Origin: an uncultured bacterium | GTDB taxonomy: Bacteria > Planctomycetota > Brocadiia > Brocadiales > Scalinduaceae | Assembly (NCBI GenBank): GCA_913055705.1 | Contig: CAJXKT010000006.1 | Coordinates: 1-40,566 of the forward strand | DNA: 40,566 nucleotides | Reading direction: 5' to 3' | Shown: positions 7,729-17,313 of the stretch, one piece after another | How the letters are laid out: every line of letters starts with the position of its first letter | How positions within the stretch are numbered: position 1 is the first letter of the stretch | Program-made: the position numbers and the translations under genes | The notes under the pieces: generated by a model | The model's input: only the letters and a program-made list of their open reading frames with translations | Told to the model about the DNA's origin: nothing | Database searches by the model: none

Positions 7729-10445
7729 TTGTGCCCGTTTAATTTTTCAATCTTGATTGCACACGACTTGTATTCAGGGATCTTGCATATCGGGTCAAGT
7801 GCATCGTTCGTAAGGAGATTTGTCAAAGCATCACGATTATGGAACGCGAGGAAGGTAATACCCGGCTGTACTCTATCTGTTATGTGTACCTTTACCTCCA
7901 TCTTACCTCTCCTTGAACTGGCGAGAATCCTTTCGCTGTCCGTTATGTTAAACCTTCTGGCATCAAACGGATTTAACTCTAGTGACTCTTCTGGCCATTG
8001 ATTAAATATCGCATTGGATCTTCTCGTCATGGAGCCATTGTTATAATGCTGTCTGCGGCGTCCGGTTGAAAGGATTAACGGATACTTATCATCAGGTACT
8101 TCAGCCGAAGCAATATGCTCCTTAAAATTGAACTTGGCTTTTCCATTCGGCCTGTTAAATTTCTCCTCATACATGATTTGTGTACCAGGATGGTCTAAGC
8201 TAGGGCATGGCCATTGGATTCCGTCCGGATTACATCTTCCATGATTAACACCTGCAAACATCGGTGCAACACTGGCAAGTTCGTCCCATATTTCAGATGG
8301 TGAAGAGTAGTCCATATTTTTTATTCCAAGCGCCTTTGCTACAAGACATATGGTCTCCCAATCCGCTTTGCCACACAATGGATCAATCGCCTTTCGGATC
8401 AGCTGAATTCTTCTTTCACCATTGGTAAATGTACCATCCTTCTCTGCGTGACTTGAGCCGGGAAGGACTACGTGAGCAAACTCTGTAGTGTCCGTTGGAA
8501 GAATATCCTGTACAACAAGAAAGTCCAGTTTCTTAAGGCCGGCTTTTACAAAGTTGACATTGGCATTCGTCATGGCAGGATCTTCACCGAAAATATAGTA
8601 GCCCTTTAACTTGCCTTTATTCATTGCTACGTCCATCTCTGTGCATGTCAGGCCTATCTTGTCATCCAGTTTGGTCTTCCACGCCTTTTCAAACTTCTTC
8701 TGTGCCTTATCATCACCAACCTTCTGATATCCAACAAACGTATTAGGCAGCGCTCCCATATCACACGCCCCCTGTACATTATTCTGCCCACGGGTCGGAT
8801 TGATTCCTACGTTTGATCGTCCAAGATGACCGGTAACTGTGGCAAGATTAGCCAGTGACATAACATTGTATGTACCGGTTGTATGTTCCGTCATTCCAAG
8901 GCTGTATATAATCATTGCTTTATCAGTTGAAGCGTACATTCTGGCCGCCTCAATAATCCTGTCCTTGGCTACACCTGTTATACCTGAAACGTGTTCCGGT
9001 GTATATTTCGCGACACCTTTTTTGAGCTCATTAAACCCTTCTGTGCGTTTCTTTATAAACTCCTTATCCTCAAGTCCTTCTTTCAGGATTACGTGTATAA
9101 TTCCATTCAACAGAGCTATGTTTGTTCCGGGTATCAGATTCAACCACACATCCGCCTTTTCTGCGAGTTGTGTCTTTCTCGGGTCACCTACAATCAGCTT
9201 TGTTCCATTTTTTATGGCGTCTTTTATCTTAAGCCCTACAATCGGGTGTGCTTCATATGGATTAGCGCCTATCACGAATAGTAATTCCGTATCACGAATT
9301 TGATCAAATGAATTAGTCGCGGCGCCACTACCAAAACATGCTGCAAGTCCAGAGACGCTTGCACTGTGGCATACCCTCGCGCAGTTATCAACATTGTTTG
9401 TGCCCATCATTCGGCCAAGCTTCTGGAATATATAGTTCTCTTCATTTGTACATCTTGATGAAGAGAGGAACCCAAGGCTGTCAGGACCGTGCTTCTTCTT
9501 AATCTCTGTGAACTTTTCAGCTATAAGAGAAATTGCCTCGTCCCAGCTGGCCTCTTCCAGTTTGCCATTCTTTCTTATGAGCGGTGTGGTTATTCTGTCT
9601 TTATGATGTATGTGCTCGTAACCAAATCTACCTTTTACACAGAGACTTCCTTTGTCATTAACCGGTGCATCATAGCATGGTGAAATAGAGACTACTTTCT
9701 TGTCTTTTACATTCAAAAAGTAGTTGCAGCCTGTTCCGCAATATGTACAGGTAGTCCTGGTTTTTTCAAATTGCCATGGACGTCCCTTGCCTTTCGCGGA
9801 TAGTTCCTGCAGTGCGCCAACCGGACACGCATCTATACATTGACCGCAAAGTTCACAATCACCCTCTTTGGAGATATTAGAATTGCTCGGGGCGCCAATT
9901 GCCGTAAACCCGTGAGCCTTAAACCCGAGTGCATATGATCCCTGGAGCTCACCGCAGGTACGCGCGCACCTGGTACACATAATACATTTATCTTTGTCCC
10001 ACTCTATAACTCCGTTATTTGGAAGTTCCGGGAATTTTCGAATAGTTTGCTGACTCCATTCCGCATGCACATCAAACTGGTAAGCATAATTTTGGAGTTT
10101 GCAATTACCTGTTTTTTCACAGGTCATACAGTCATTAGGGTGGTTACCTAGTATCAACTTAAGGTTGTTTCTTCGGAGTTCAGCAATGTTATCGCTTTCC
10201 GTCACAACACTCATGCCATCCCAGACAGGAGCGTTGCAAGCTGTCACAGGCCCCAGGTTCCCGTCTACTTCAACAACACACATTCTACATTGTCCAAATG
10301 GCTCTAATAGATTCCAATGACATAAATGTGGAACGTGGATATTGTTTTTCTTAGTAACATTAAGGATGGTTTCACCATCATTTGCTTCATATTCTTTCTG
10401 GTTAATTTGTAATGTAATCTTTTTCATGCTTTTCTCCTGAAACAA
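7725..10445 (-). CDS. Formate dehydrogenase alpha subunit, molybdopterin oxidoreductase with N-terminal 2Fe-2S and multiple 4Fe-4S domains
   Basis: N-terminal CHWNLLEPFGQCRMCVVEVDG (2Fe-2S), CMTCEKTGNCKLQNYAY, CIMCTRCARTCGE, CELCGQCIDACPVGAL, CTYCGTGCNYF; active-site CARVCHSASVSGL with Cys. Start may be at 10427 (MKKITLQINQ). Confidence 0.92.
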   Translation of the reverse strand: MFQEKSMKKITLQINQKEYEANDGETILNVTKKNNIHVPHLCHWNLLEPFGQCRMCVVEVDGNLGPVTACNAPVWDGMSVVTESDNIAELRRNNLKLILGNHPNDCMTCEKTGNCKLQNYAYQFDVHAEWSQQTIRKFPELPNNGVIEWDKDKCIMCTRCARTCGELQGSYALGFKAHGFTAIGAPSNSNISKEGDCELCGQCIDACPVGALQELSAKGKGRPWQFEKTRTTCTYCGTGCNYFLNVKDKKVVSISPCYDAPVNDKGSLCVKGRFGYEHIHHKDRITTPLIRKNGKLEEASWDEAISLIAEKFTEIKKKHGPDSLGFLSSSRCTNEENYIFQKLGRMMGTNNVDNCARVCHSASVSGLAACFGSGAATNSFDQIRDTELLFVIGANPYEAHPIVGLKIKDAIKNGTKLIVGDPRKTQLAEKADVWLNLIPGTNIALLNGIIHVILKEGLEDKEFIKKRTEGFNELKKGVAKYTPEHVSGITGVAKDRIIEAARMYASTDKAMIIYSLGMTEHTTGTYNVMSLANLATVTGHLGRSNVGINPTRGQNNVQGACDMGALPNTFVGYQKVGDDKAQKKFEKAWKTKLDDKIGLTCTEMDVAMNKGKLKGYYIFGEDPAMTNANVNFVKAGLKKLDFLVVQDILPTDTTEFAHVVLPGSSHAEKDGTFTNGERRIQLIRKAIDPLCGKADWETICLVAKALGIKNMDYSSPSEIWDELASVAPMFAGVNHGRCNPDGIQWPCPSLDHPGTQIMYEEKFNRPNGKAKFNFKEHIASAEVPDDKYPLILSTGRRRQHYNNGSMTRRSNAIFNQWPEESLELNPFDARRFNITDSERILASSRRGKMEVKVHITDRVQPGITFLAFHNRDALTNLLTNDALDPICKIPEYKSCAIKIEKLNGHK

Positions 10446-10606
10446 ATCATCTAGCTGTTCAACGTTTATAAAATATGTAAGTTATTTGAGCTACATTTAA
10501 ACTGTCACAATTGAAATTCTTTCATAAAAGGCTAAAGCCTGAATTCCCGGAGGAGTTTTTAAACTTTTACGTGCTTTCTATAACAGCAACAAAGCAATTA
10601 CTACGC

Positions 10607-11059
10607 TTAAGCAGTAACAGCAACCTTCTTTTCAACTTTGTATGTCAGCGCAGAAGTCTTACATGCCTCTACGCATGCCATATCGTCATACCCTTTACAA
10701 TCATCGCAGTTGATGGCAACATTCATTTCTGTTTCTTTAGTGATCGCACCGAAAGGACAAGCATCAATGCATGCCCAACAGCCATTACATTTCTCCTGGT
10801 CTATAACAACGTTACCATCCTCATATTTAGTAATTGCGCCATAATCACATGCCTCCATGCATTTTGGATTTTTGCAATTCTGGCAAACAGTTGCATGTGG
10901 TTTATCTTTTCTGAAACTTATGTTAATCCTTGGAACTGGAGCCGGTTTTTCCAGAGCGGATAAGGCAAAATCCTGTGCCACTGAATGCCTGATAGCACAT
11001 TCAATCATACATCTTTTGCAGGTAACGCAGTTTTTGCTTGTAAATCTTTTCTTTAACAT
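10607..11059 (-). CDS. 4Fe-4S ferredoxin-type electron transfer protein (HycB/CooF-like)
   Basis: Cys clusters CVTCKRCMIECAIRH, CQNCKNPKCMEACDYGAI, CNGCWACIDACPFGAI, CDDCKGYDDMACVEAC. Immediately upstream of, and co-directional with, the formate dehydrogenase gene. Confidence 0.88.
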   Translation of the reverse strand: MLKKRFTSKNCVTCKRCMIECAIRHSVAQDFALSALEKPAPVPRINISFRKDKPHATVCQNCKNPKCMEACDYGAITKYEDGNVVIDQEKCNGCWACIDACPFGAITKETEMNVAINCDDCKGYDDMACVEACKTSALTYKVEKKVAVTA

Positions 11060-11188
11060 AGTGTCTTCTCGATCTGATAATAAACTTTAAAATAATTGTA
11101 ATATTTAAAATTGCAATCGCATAATCTATCAAAATTACGGTATGTGTGCAATGATATTTTGTCAGATGATGTTTAATGGCGGGGAATT

Positions 11189-11812
11189 CTATCCTTTTAC
11201 GGCATCAATAAATTTCTTTATCAGTTTTCTGTCTTTTTTGCCGGGGCCACTTTCAACACCGGAGGAAACATCCACTGCATAAGGATTTACAATTCTTATG
11301 GCCTGTGAGACATTTAAATGTGTTAATCCTCCTGCCACTATAACGGGGATTGAAGTCCTTAATTTTTTTACAATCTTCCAGTCAAAAGAGGTACCGGTAC
11401 CACCCATTTTATTTTCTGAGTATCCGTCGAGCAGGATGGCGTCAGGTTTGTATTTTCTTATTGGAATAATATCTTTTTCATTTTGTATTCGAAACGCCTT
11501 AATAGTTTTGAAAACTTTCAGTTTATTTAATAAACTTGGCCGTTCATTTCCATGGAGTTGTATGGTGTCCAGACCGCAAAACCTGCAGATTGCTTCGATA
11601 TTTTCTGCGGTATCATTGACGAAAAGTCCAACAGTCGTAACGAATGGAGGTAATTTTCGTACGATAGCACGTGCTTTTTCCTTGCTTACATTTCGTATAC
11701 TCTCTGCAAACACAAAACCAATAGCATCTGCACCGTAATCAACAGCGAATTTTGCGTCACTTAAAGTTTTTATACCACAGATTTTTACCTTTGTCATTTT
11801 TGCCACCTTCAA
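11189..11812 (-). CDS. trpF: Phosphoribosylanthranilate isomerase
   Basis: KICGIKTLSDAKFAVDYGADAIGFVFAESIR, DTIQLHGNE, GGLTHLNVSQAI, VDVSSGVESGPGKKD. Likely start at 11797. Confidence 0.95.
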   Translation of the reverse strand: MKVAKMTKVKICGIKTLSDAKFAVDYGADAIGFVFAESIRNVSKEKARAIVRKLPPFVTTVGLFVNDTAENIEAICRFCGLDTIQLHGNERPSLLNKLKVFKTIKAFRIQNEKDIIPIRKYKPDAILLDGYSENKMGGTGTSFDWKIVKKLRTSIPVIVAGGLTHLNVSQAIRIVNPYAVDVSSGVESGPGKKDRKLIKKFIDAVKG

Positions 11813-11940
11813 GAATTGGAGACAATATCAAAATATATACATCAAGTCAAATCGATTAATACTTTAAAGGATTATGGAGGAGTTTGGGAGTTCGAAGGTA
11901 TTGGTTGTGCGATACAAACAGGCATTTCTGGTTTTTAGTA

Positions 11941-12957
11941 TTAGTTTGTGTTATCAGCGATAAATTTCTGATAAGTAAGCACGTCTTCTTTGCTTCCTAT
12001 GATTAAAGGTACTTTCTGATGAAGCTCTGTTGGCACAATGTCCATTATATTTTCTTTACCGGTAGTTGCCATTCCACCAGCTTGTTCTACTATAAATGCT
12101 AAAGGCGAAGCCTCATATAATAAACGCAATTTACCTTTTGGATTCTTTGGGTCTTTGTAATCGGCGGGATATAGAAATATACCACCGTAGAGTAGATTTC
12201 TGTGAAAATCAGATACCAGTGATCCGATATATCGCAATGAGTATGGCCTGCCTGAAGCAGAGTCTTTTTCTTTCAGATGGCTGATGTATTTTTTTGTCCC
12301 TTCATCCCAGAATTTCGCATTTCCTTCGTTTGCGCTATAGATTTTTCCTTTTGAAGGAGTTTTTATATCTTCATGTGATAATAGAAACTCACCCACACTG
12401 GGGTCTAGCGTGTAACCGTTTACGCCCTGGCCTGTTGTATAGACCAGTACGGTACTGGAACCATAAATGATGTAACCGGCAGCGACCTGATCACTTCCCT
12501 TTTGGAGGCAGTCTTCGAGTGTTCCGTTTTCACCATCTGTTTTCTTCCTATGTATGGAAAAGATTGTACCAATGCTGACATTTGCAGCAATATTGGACGA
12601 ACCATCAAGCGGATCAAAGAGTAGTACATATTTACCTTTGGGAAACTCGTCTGGAATATGCATAACTTCGTCTCTCTCCTCTGAGGCCATTATGCAAAGA
12701 TGTCCCCCATGATCCATGGAATTAAATAATTTGTCATTGGCATATTCATCCAGCTTCTTTATTTCATCACCAGAAATATTTTCTTCACCGGTGAGGCCAA
12801 GTATATCAACAAGGCCGGCCTTATTAACTTCTCTTGATATAACCTTAGCCGCATATATTAAGTCCATTAACAATCCGGTAAGACTGCCTGTTGCCTGAGG
12901 AAATTTCCTTTCCTGTTCAATAATATGCCTAAGCACACTCATACCTTTTGTGCCCAT
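11941..12957 (-). CDS. fbp: Class I fructose-1,6-bisphosphatase
   Basis: VLLFDPLDGSSNIAANVSIGTIFSIHR, ASEERDEV, RYIGSLVSDFHRNLLYGGIFLYP, KLRLLYEASPLAFIVEQAGG. Confidence 0.96.
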   Translation of the reverse strand: MGTKGMSVLRHIIEQERKFPQATGSLTGLLMDLIYAAKVISREVNKAGLVDILGLTGEENISGDEIKKLDEYANDKLFNSMDHGGHLCIMASEERDEVMHIPDEFPKGKYVLLFDPLDGSSNIAANVSIGTIFSIHRKKTDGENGTLEDCLQKGSDQVAAGYIIYGSSTVLVYTTGQGVNGYTLDPSVGEFLLSHEDIKTPSKGKIYSANEGNAKFWDEGTKKYISHLKEKDSASGRPYSLRYIGSLVSDFHRNLLYGGIFLYPADYKDPKNPKGKLRLLYEASPLAFIVEQAGGMATTGKENIMDIVPTELHQKVPLIIGSKEDVLTYQKFIADNTN

Positions 12958-13134
12958 AAAAACGCCTCCTGAAGGTTTCCGGTTTTGTCAGTTTGATATT
13001 TTTGCTGCTTAATATTTATTTAAATGTATTACATAATCAAAGAAAGAATGAGCATAGTTGAATAAAGGATTTGCTATTTATGCTTTGGCAAATCAAAGAT
13101 TTGTGGCGGGGTGCAATGTCAAATGTTCTGTTAT

Positions 13135-13596
13135 TTAAGAAACTTTCTTGTGATTTTTGACAAAGAATTTTATGGCCTTTATTACATCGTCCATATACAC
13201 ATCCGTATCTACACAGTAGCCGTGAGGTCTCAGGTTAGGGACTGCATATATGGCTTTTGGCATGGCAGCCATTAATCCTGTCCGCAATTCTTTTTCACAG
13301 GCAATGGCCACAACCCCCTGAACTTCCTCAGCCATGACTCTTTTAAGAGCAATTCTCCCGCCACTGGCAACGGCTATACTTACGCCGTATTCTTCTGACA
13401 ATGCCAGTAAGTCCATTACCTTGCACTTTCCGCAGCGTTTACACTCATTGATATCATGTTTGATATTCTGCTTGCAAGTTGAATTTTGTATGCAGTGTGG
13501 AAAAAGGAGCAGTAAACCCTCAGGCGGGCATTTCTTTTTCCTCAGCTTGGTCATCATGTTGTTAAGTGAAACAAATTTTTTGTCTATAACTTCCAT
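13135..13596 (-). CDS. DUF116 family protein
   Basis: FPHCIQNSTCKQNIKHDINECKRCGKCKVMDLLALSEEYG and VVAIACEKELRTGLMAAMP resemble the recalled DUF116 pattern; directly downstream of fmt. Confidence 0.8.
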   Translation of the reverse strand: MEVIDKKFVSLNNMMTKLRKKKCPPEGLLLLFPHCIQNSTCKQNIKHDINECKRCGKCKVMDLLALSEEYGVSIAVASGGRIALKRVMAEEVQGVVAIACEKELRTGLMAAMPKAIYAVPNLRPHGYCVDTDVYMDDVIKAIKFFVKNHKKVS

Positions 13597-13634
13597 TCTA
13601 TTTGTATCTCCCTTGTTAGAGGATTTCTAATATC

Positions 13635-14585
13635 TTATTGAAATAAATAATTAACTTTAAGATCGTGTCCTCTTGAGAATGCAGTAGCGCTCATCATTCG
13701 CTTGCCTTCCGGTTTGACTTCTTTGATCCATACACTTCCGTTTCTTGCAGCAGTCTTAATGCCTCGATTAGATATATCCGTAATCGTACCGGGAACGTTA
13801 ACTGTTCCAGCATCTGGAGAGTTATCTCGTTCCGTCTTTAGAATTATTATTCTCTCCTTTGAATTATTTCTGATTAAAGAAGTATAAGCGGATGGTCTCG
13901 GATTCATACCTCTTACAAAATCATGTATCTCTTTTTCATCTTGATTCCAGTTAATAAGCCCGTCTTCTTTTTTGATTTTTGGTGCAAGAGAAACAAGTTC
14001 TTCATCCTGTTGTGTGTATTTTACACTTCCTGTTTCAATCTGCATTAAGCTCTCTAGTAAAGTCTCTGCTCCGAGCCTGCTCAATCTGTCTCCAAGTTCA
14101 CCGGCTGTTTCTTCAAGATCGATTGTTAATGATTTCTGGACGATCATCTCACCGGCATCCATCTTCTCACTCATAATGATGGTGGTTATCCCTGACTCTT
14201 CCTCTCCGTTAATGACTGCCCAATTAATAGGTGCCGCGCCACGGTATTTGGGTAGCAGTGAAGCATGGACGTTAACGCATCTATATTTTGGTAAATTCAG
14301 TATTTCAGACGAAATTTTTTGTCCGAAAGCAACAACTGCTATAACATCTGGATTCAGCCCTTTAAGTTTCTCAATGATGAGATTATCATTTACATCGTCC
14401 GGCTGTATTACGTGGAAGCCTGCATCTATGGCAACACTTTTAACAGGGGGTGCGCAAGGCTTTCCCTTTCGACCTTTAGGTTTATCTGTCTGTGTAACTA
14501 CGGCCAGTATATTGTGTTTGGATTCACTTAAACATTTTAAACTGGGAACCGCAAATTCCGGCGTACCAATAAAAACTACATTCAT
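13635..14585 (-). CDS. fmt: Methionyl-tRNA formyltransferase
   Basis: VFIGTPEFAVPSLKCL, VNVHASLLPKYRGAAPINWAVINGEEESGITTI, DAGEMI, GRPSAY-like MNPRPSAYT. Confidence 0.96.
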   Translation of the reverse strand: MNVVFIGTPEFAVPSLKCLSESKHNILAVVTQTDKPKGRKGKPCAPPVKSVAIDAGFHVIQPDDVNDNLIIEKLKGLNPDVIAVVAFGQKISSEILNLPKYRCVNVHASLLPKYRGAAPINWAVINGEEESGITTIIMSEKMDAGEMIVQKSLTIDLEETAGELGDRLSRLGAETLLESLMQIETGSVKYTQQDEELVSLAPKIKKEDGLINWNQDEKEIHDFVRGMNPRPSAYTSLIRNNSKERIIILKTERDNSPDAGTVNVPGTITDISNRGIKTAARNGSVWIKEVKPEGKRMMSATAFSRGHDLKVNYLFQ

Positions 14586-14614
14586 ACTGTATTTAATTGC
14601 GGACAGTTAAAAGA

Positions 14615-15130
14615 CTAACTAACACCGGCCTTGCTATTTTGATAAGACTGTTCAAGTTCTTTCAGTTTCGTTTTGTTAGCTATCGTACTTGCAGGAGTCA
14701 TCTTGTCAATAAAAAGACAGCCATTCAAGTGGTCGATCTCATGCTGCCATGCACGGCTCAATAGGCCTTCAGCTTCTATCTCACGCTTCTCACCCTTAAG
14801 ATTGTATGCGATGACCTTTACATATTGTGAACGTATGATATTTCCCATTACATCGGGGAAGGACAGGCAGCCTTCTTCTTCCAGAGTTTCACCTCGCTCT
14901 TCAGCGATATACGGGTTTATGAATACCCTTTCACCGGTTTTTTCACCGGTTATGTCTAATACAACTAAACGTATCGACAGTCCTACCTGTGGCGCTGCAA
15001 GCCCCACTCCACAAGCATCATACAATGTATCAAGCATTTCCTCGGTAATTTGGCAGATCTCGTTGTTAATATCTTCAATTGGTTCAGCCTTTATTTTTAA
15101 TACCGGATTTGGGTAAACAGCTATTTCCAT
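14615..15130 (-). CDS. def: Peptide deformylase
   Basis: GVGLAAPQVGLSIRLVV, EEGCLSFPDV, AWQHEIDHLNGCLFID. Listed ORF extends to 15214, but MEIAVYPNPVLK at 15130 is the likely start. Confidence 0.96.
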   Translation of the reverse strand: MEIAVYPNPVLKIKAEPIEDINNEICQITEEMLDTLYDACGVGLAAPQVGLSIRLVVLDITGEKTGERVFINPYIAEERGETLEEEGCLSFPDVMGNIIRSQYVKVIAYNLKGEKREIEAEGLLSRAWQHEIDHLNGCLFIDKMTPASTIANKTKLKELEQSYQNSKAGVS

Positions 15131-15288
15131 ATTTAGAATGATTTTATTCAGGTTTGCTTGAAGTAAATTCCTGTTTGTCGATAGGCAGTAAAGACTTATT
15201 GCCTTCAGAGTCAACAGAAATTAATGAAATTTAATACATTAGTATATAATATTATTTCCTTTAAAAGCAAGGATTATTTGTTTTTTTG

Positions 15289-15317
15289 TTGACAATAACA
15301 ACCCTATATCATAAACT
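15289..15317 (+). promoter_or_regulatory. Candidate sigma-70 promoter for rpsT
   Basis: TTGACA, 17-nt spacer, TAAACT, about 54 nt upstream of the rpsT ATG. Confidence 0.5.
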
Positions 15318-15370
15318 TTCCAGACTAAAATATAGCTGAAGAAATGGGTAAGAAATAAAGGAAAAATTTA

Positions 15371-15646
15371 ATGCCAACCAGCAAATCTGCGAAGAAAAAT
15401 GTAAGACAAGATACTGTACGTAGGATGAGAAACAGAGACAAAAAGTCTGCTTTAAGAACCCAGATAAAGAAATTTGTTGTGACCGTCAAAAAGAATGAAC
15501 TCGAAGAAGCGGAGAAACACCTGTCACTGGCGACAAAAAAGCTTGATAAGATTGCAGCTAAAAATATTATACACAAAAAGACAGCATCGAGAAAAAAGTC
15601 CCGCTTAACAAAGATGCTTAACAGGCAAAAGGCGGCTTCATCGTAA
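15371..15646 (+). CDS. rpsT: 30S ribosomal protein S20
   Basis: Small basic protein MPTSKSAKKNVRQDTVRRMRNRDKKSALRTQIKKF...IHKKTASRKKSRLTKMLNR typical of S20. Confidence 0.93.
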   Translation: MPTSKSAKKNVRQDTVRRMRNRDKKSALRTQIKKFVVTVKKNELEEAEKHLSLATKKLDKIAAKNIIHKKTASRKKSRLTKMLNRQKAASS

Positions 15647-15674
15647 ATATCCCGGAGATATTCAGCCTGCTTTT

Positions 15675-16613
15675 TTAAATATCATACATCAGACCATTTA
15701 AATGTTCCTCTATGCATTTTGGTAAATCTAGTAAGTGATATCCACCCTCCAGGCAAGAAACAATTCTACCATCACAACAATCTTTAGCAATATTTTGTGT
15801 AAGCTTAGTTAGTTTATTGTAATCAGAAGCTTCCAGGCTCAGGCCACTTATTGGGTCCAGGCGGTATGCATCAAAACCGGATGAAATTAGTATAAACTGC
15901 GGTTTGAAAGGTTTAATTCTTTTTTCCAATATTTCTTCAAAGAATTTTAAATACTCCTGTGGTTCTATATTATAAGATAGAGGTATATTTATGGTGAAAC
16001 CAGAGCCACTGTCTTTTCCTGTTTCTTCTTCTGCGCCTGTTCCCGGGTAAAATGGATATCTATGCATGGAAAAATACATTACCGATGGATCGTCATAAAA
16101 GGCATCCTGTGTTCCGTTGCCATGGTGCACGTCCCAATCAATTATTACAATTCTATCAAGGCTGTATTTTGATTGAATGTACTTTGCGGCTATTGCAACA
16201 TTATTAAATAGGCAGAAACCCATCCCCTTTTCCGGGGTGGCATGATGTCCAGGAGGACGTACTAAACAAAATGCGTTGTCTGCCTTTTTATCCATTATTA
16301 AGTCAATGGCAGTGAGCGGTGCACCGGCAGCATTTAATGCGGCTTCATATGAGTCGGAGGATACATATGTATCGGGGTCTAAGTATTCTCCCCCTGATCT
16401 CGCAATTTCAGCAACTTGTTCTATTTGACTTGTGCTATGAATAGCAGATACTTCGGTTACGGTGGCAGCTCTTGGTTTCTTAATATCCAATTTCTGCCAG
16501 CAATTTGCTGAACGGAGGTGTTTAATCGTATTTATTATCCTTGCGGAGTTTTCAGGGTGATTGGGCCCTGTATCGTGCTTCAAATAAATATCATCGTAAA
16601 TAACTACCGTCAT
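15675..16613 (-). CDS. Histone deacetylase/AcuC/acetylpolyamine amidohydrolase family protein
   Basis: GPNHPENSARI, CLVRPPGHHATPEKGMGFCLFNNVAIAAKY, IVIIDWDVHHGNGTQDAFYDDPSVMYFSMHR, SSGFDAYRLDPISGL. Confidence 0.93.
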   Translation of the reverse strand: MTVVIYDDIYLKHDTGPNHPENSARIINTIKHLRSANCWQKLDIKKPRAATVTEVSAIHSTSQIEQVAEIARSGGEYLDPDTYVSSDSYEAALNAAGAPLTAIDLIMDKKADNAFCLVRPPGHHATPEKGMGFCLFNNVAIAAKYIQSKYSLDRIVIIDWDVHHGNGTQDAFYDDPSVMYFSMHRYPFYPGTGAEEETGKDSGSGFTINIPLSYNIEPQEYLKFFEEILEKRIKPFKPQFILISSGFDAYRLDPISGLSLEASDYNKLTKLTQNIAKDCCDGRIVSCLEGGYHLLDLPKCIEEHLNGLMYDI

Positions 16614-16679
16614 AGTAATTATGTTAAATTATTCTTTTTGATAAATCAAACCAATTATAACCAAAGGGATTGCAGGTGA

Positions 16680-17300
16680 ATGATGAAAAAAGATAGTATT
16701 TCTGACCATGAGATATTAACTCTGATACACAAGAATATCGATATGAAGAAGTTGAAGAATCAGAATAAAGCAATAACAAAGAAGAGAACAGATGAACTCC
16801 TTCAGAAACTTAAAGAATATGTAAAGAAGGATGATCTGTCCATTTCTGGTAATGCAGGAAAGGGTGCTTCAACTATTGATAAACAGTTTGATTTCTTAAT
16901 AGTAAATGTTGACGGTGCTTCAAAAGGGAACCCTGGAGAAGCAGGTATTGGCGTTGCTGTATTTGATAAAGATTTAAATATTGTGCATGAGAGCTGTGAG
17001 TATATTGGTGTGGCAACTAATAATATTGCAGAATATAAAGCCCTGATTCTTGGTGCTAAATTGGCAATAAAATTTAATGCAAAGAATACACTGTTTAAAT
17101 CGGACAGTGAACTCATGGTGAAGCAGATTATGGGCGAGTACAGAGTTAAGAATATACAGCTCAAGTCCCTTTATAGTGAGGTGCAAAGCCTTCTTGGAAA
17201 GCTGCCTGAATGGGAAATAAAGCACGTTCCCAGAGAAGAAAACAAAGAAGCTGATTTACTGGCAAATAAAGGTGTAGAAATATTTACTGAAAACAGGTAG
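16680..17300 (+). CDS. RNase HI-like protein with N-terminal extension
   Basis: LIVNVDGASKGNPGEAGIGVAVFD, NNIAEYKALILGAKLA, FKSDSELMVKQIMGEYRVK, HVPREENKEADLLANKGV; about 70-aa charged N-terminal extension. Confidence 0.88.
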   Translation: MMKKDSISDHEILTLIHKNIDMKKLKNQNKAITKKRTDELLQKLKEYVKKDDLSISGNAGKGASTIDKQFDFLIVNVDGASKGNPGEAGIGVAVFDKDLNIVHESCEYIGVATNNIAEYKALILGAKLAIKFNAKNTLFKSDSELMVKQIMGEYRVKNIQLKSLYSEVQSLLGKLPEWEIKHVPREENKEADLLANKGVEIFTENR

Positions 17301-17313
17301 AAAAATTAAGAAA

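Noticed and set aside
8839-9303. 154-aa plus-strand ORF
   Set aside because: Fully antisense within the well-supported formate dehydrogenase gene; composition is typical of a shadow ORF.
7725-10445. Possible selenocysteine formate dehydrogenase
   Set aside because: The active-site position reads Cys (ARVCHSASV) and the frame has no internal TGA.
10511-10963. 150-aa plus-strand ORF
   Set aside because: Overlaps the 4Fe-4S protein gene on the opposite strand; no family resemblance.
13972-14610. 212-aa plus-strand ORF
   Set aside because: Antisense to fmt, with Ser/Ile/Leu-rich shadow-frame composition and no recognisable motif.
15647-15680. Weak dyad and T-run after rpsT
   Set aside because: Stem is only about 6 bp and AT-rich; not enough to call a terminator.
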